Source: Chitinophagaceae bacterium C216 (GTDB lineage Bacteria > Bacteroidota > Bacteroidia > Chitinophagales > Chitinophagaceae). Taken from it: a stretch of 64,000 bases of DNA. The position numbers were made by a program, and so were the translations under genes. Numbering within the stretch: position 1 is the first letter of the stretch; each line of letters starts with the position of its first letter. Below the pieces are notes generated by a model. The model ran no database searches and was not told where the DNA came from. It worked only from the letters and a program-made list of their open reading frames with translations. Positions 62,881-64,000 of the stretch are shown here, piece by piece. The stretch lies in contig CP144143.1 of NCBI GenBank assembly GCA_028485475.2, positions 1,116,001-1,180,000 of the forward strand, read 5' to 3'.

Positions 62881-63921
62881 ATGTCTTCTCCTCTTTCAGA
62901 AAAAAAAGTCATTATATCTCTTTTGGCGGGTTGGGCCGCGCTTGTAGGAATTCAGGTGTACATCTTAAAAAGACTGGGGTTCCCTACAGGTATCTGCTGG
63001 GGAGATAGCCTTATCAGTGTTACGCTACTACTACTGAGCAGCCTACTCGTATTGAATATTATAAAATATTACATGCCTACAGCCTATCAGTTTGTAGGCA
63101 TTTTGGTATCCTCATTGGTACTATCGCTATTATGGTTGTTTATCTCCAATAGCTTTCTGCGCATTGTATTTAATAATGAAGTGGCTTATTTATCATTTTT
63201 GCGCAATTCGCTTATCGTAAGATTTGCTTTTGCCTTTGTGATATTAACCATAGTAGTTACTGCATCCATTTTATGGTATAGCTGGCAGGAGAGACAGAAG
63301 GAAGAACAGCGGAAGTTAGATGTAGAAGCGCTTTCGCGCGAAGCAGAACTCTTCAAACTGCGTCAACAGTTGCAGCCTCACTTTTTATTCAATAGTCTTA
63401 ATTCTATTAATGCACTGATAGGCTTAGATCCTCAGCAAGCCCGAAAGATGGTGCAACAACTTTCCGATTTTCTGCGTGGTACACTTAAGAAAGAAGAATC
63501 TCAGATGGTAACACTGGAGGAAGAAATTGGGTATCTGAATTTATATTTGGAAATAGAAAAAGTGCGTTTCGGAAATAGATTGCAAACAGCTATAAACGTG
63601 CCAGACGAATGTAAGCAAGCGCTCTTACCCACATTATTGTTGCAGCCAATTGTGGAGAATGCTATTAAATTCGGCTTGTATGATACAACCGGACAGACGC
63701 TGATTACTATTGATTGCATGTTGGAGCAGAATTATCTGGTAATTAGTGTTAAAAATCCTTTTGATCCCGAAACGGCCATGCCCAAGAAAGGCACCGGTTT
63801 TGGGCTTTCTTCCATACAGCGGCGATTGTACTTGTTGTTTGCAAGAAATGATTTGTTAGTAACTAACGCTCAAGATACTATCTTTGATACTACAGTAAAA
63901 ATACCCCAAAGCAATGAGTAA
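62881..63921 (+). CDS. LytS-family sensor histidine kinase
   Basis: A 346-residue membrane kinase. Four N-terminal hydrophobic helices (about residues 8-135) are followed by a short coiled coil and the His-kinase domain with the phosphorylated His167 in QPHFLFNSLNSINAL. The ATPase part shows LLLQPIVENAIKFGL (N box) and GTGFGLSSIQRRL (G box). It has no extra sensor domain, so it senses in the membrane, possibly with the LiaF-like protein. Its stop overlaps the start of the regulator gene by 8 bases. Confidence 0.94.
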   Translation: MSSPLSEKKVIISLLAGWAALVGIQVYILKRLGFPTGICWGDSLISVTLLLLSSLLVLNIIKYYMPTAYQFVGILVSSLVLSLLWLFISNSFLRIVFNNEVAYLSFLRNSLIVRFAFAFVILTIVVTASILWYSWQERQKEEQRKLDVEALSREAELFKLRQQLQPHFLFNSLNSINALIGLDPQQARKMVQQLSDFLRGTLKKEESQMVTLEEEIGYLNLYLEIEKVRFGNRLQTAINVPDECKQALLPTLLLQPIVENAIKFGLYDTTGQTLITIDCMLEQNYLVISVKNPFDPETAMPKKGTGFGLSSIQRRLYLLFARNDLLVTNAQDTIFDTTVKIPQSNE

Positions 63922-64000
63922 AGTAATTATCATAGACGATGAGTTCCTGGCAAGAAGTATGGTTAAGGAATATCTGAAAAAGCATCCCGAATTGGAGGTG
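63914..64000 (+). CDS. LytTR-type response regulator, partial
   Basis: The ATG at 63914 begins MSKVIIIDDEFLARSMVKEY, the first strand and acidic pair (Asp9, Asp10) of a receiver domain. The frame leaves the window after 29 residues. The DNA-binding domain, probably LytTR to match the LytS kinase, is outside. Overlap with the kinase gene indicates translational coupling. Confidence 0.88.
   Translation, partial: MSKVIIIDDEFLARSMVKEYLKKHPELEV

Overview
The window is chromosomal DNA of a Bacteroidota bacterium, most likely from the Chitinophagaceae. The evidence is a SusC/SusD/SusE/SusF outer-membrane glycan-uptake locus, a GldE-like protein in the mutY-ssb-gldE order, a lipoprotein TamL, ribosomal protein bTHX, many Bacteroidota-only families (DUF3078, DUF3109, DUF4286, DUF4920, DUF6580), promoters of the TTTG-N19-21-TAnnTTTG type and almost no Shine-Dalgarno sequences. 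Base composition is even and moderately AT-rich. I see no prophage, insertion sequence, CRISPR array or rRNA operon.

Layout. 1-8.9 kb: an ABC exporter cut by the left edge, a large secreted protein of unknown function with a possible caspase-like C-terminus, DUF6580, DUF4920, a DPP-IV-type peptidase, LutB and DUF3109. 9-17.8 kb: gldE, ssb and mutY on the minus strand; diverging from them an HU protein, a TPR lipid-anchored or membrane protein, a 29-residue COX24-type ribosomal protein, RNase G and a glycosyltransferase; then DUF3078. 18.0-18.24 kb: a free-standing structured RNA on the minus strand that folds as a leucine-type tRNA with an 89-nt variable region. 18.4-21 kb: an Lrp-type regulator and DNA ligase LigA. 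21-31.6 kb: a starch or maltodextrin utilisation locus with a lipoprotein GH13 amylase, a Nudix-type regulator, susC, susD, susE and susF. 31.8-34.7 kb: translation genes rplM-rpsI-rpsB-tsf with structured leaders. 35-40.1 kb: an atypical response regulator and two tandem paralogous surface proteins of mosaic identity. 40-64 kb: mainly housekeeping (carbohydrate kinase, aldo/keto reductase, pyrH, pdxH, bTHX, HU, exonuclease III, LOG protein, TamL, SpoU methylase, LolE-like permease, transaldolase-like enzyme, SRP RNA, acyltransferase, nadB, SpmAB, ychF, LuxE-like ligase, UbiA-like protein, adenine deaminase), ending in a LiaF-like/LytS/LytTR envelope-sensing operon cut by the right edge.

How it works together. 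The Sus region reads as one regulon: palindromes of the form GTGTAY-N3-RTACAC lie on the start of the amylase transcript and on both sides of the susC promoter, and the Nudix-fold regulator lies between the two. The ribosomal region shows an attenuator-like hairpin before rplM and a shared hairpin-plus-TTGGTC element before both rpsB and tsf.

The most unusual items are the tRNA-like RNA, the Nudix operator set, the mosaic tandem paralogs with a membrane hairpin inserted in a beta-sandwich-type domain, and the shared rpsB/tsf leader element. All functional statements are from reading the sequence; no database search was run.
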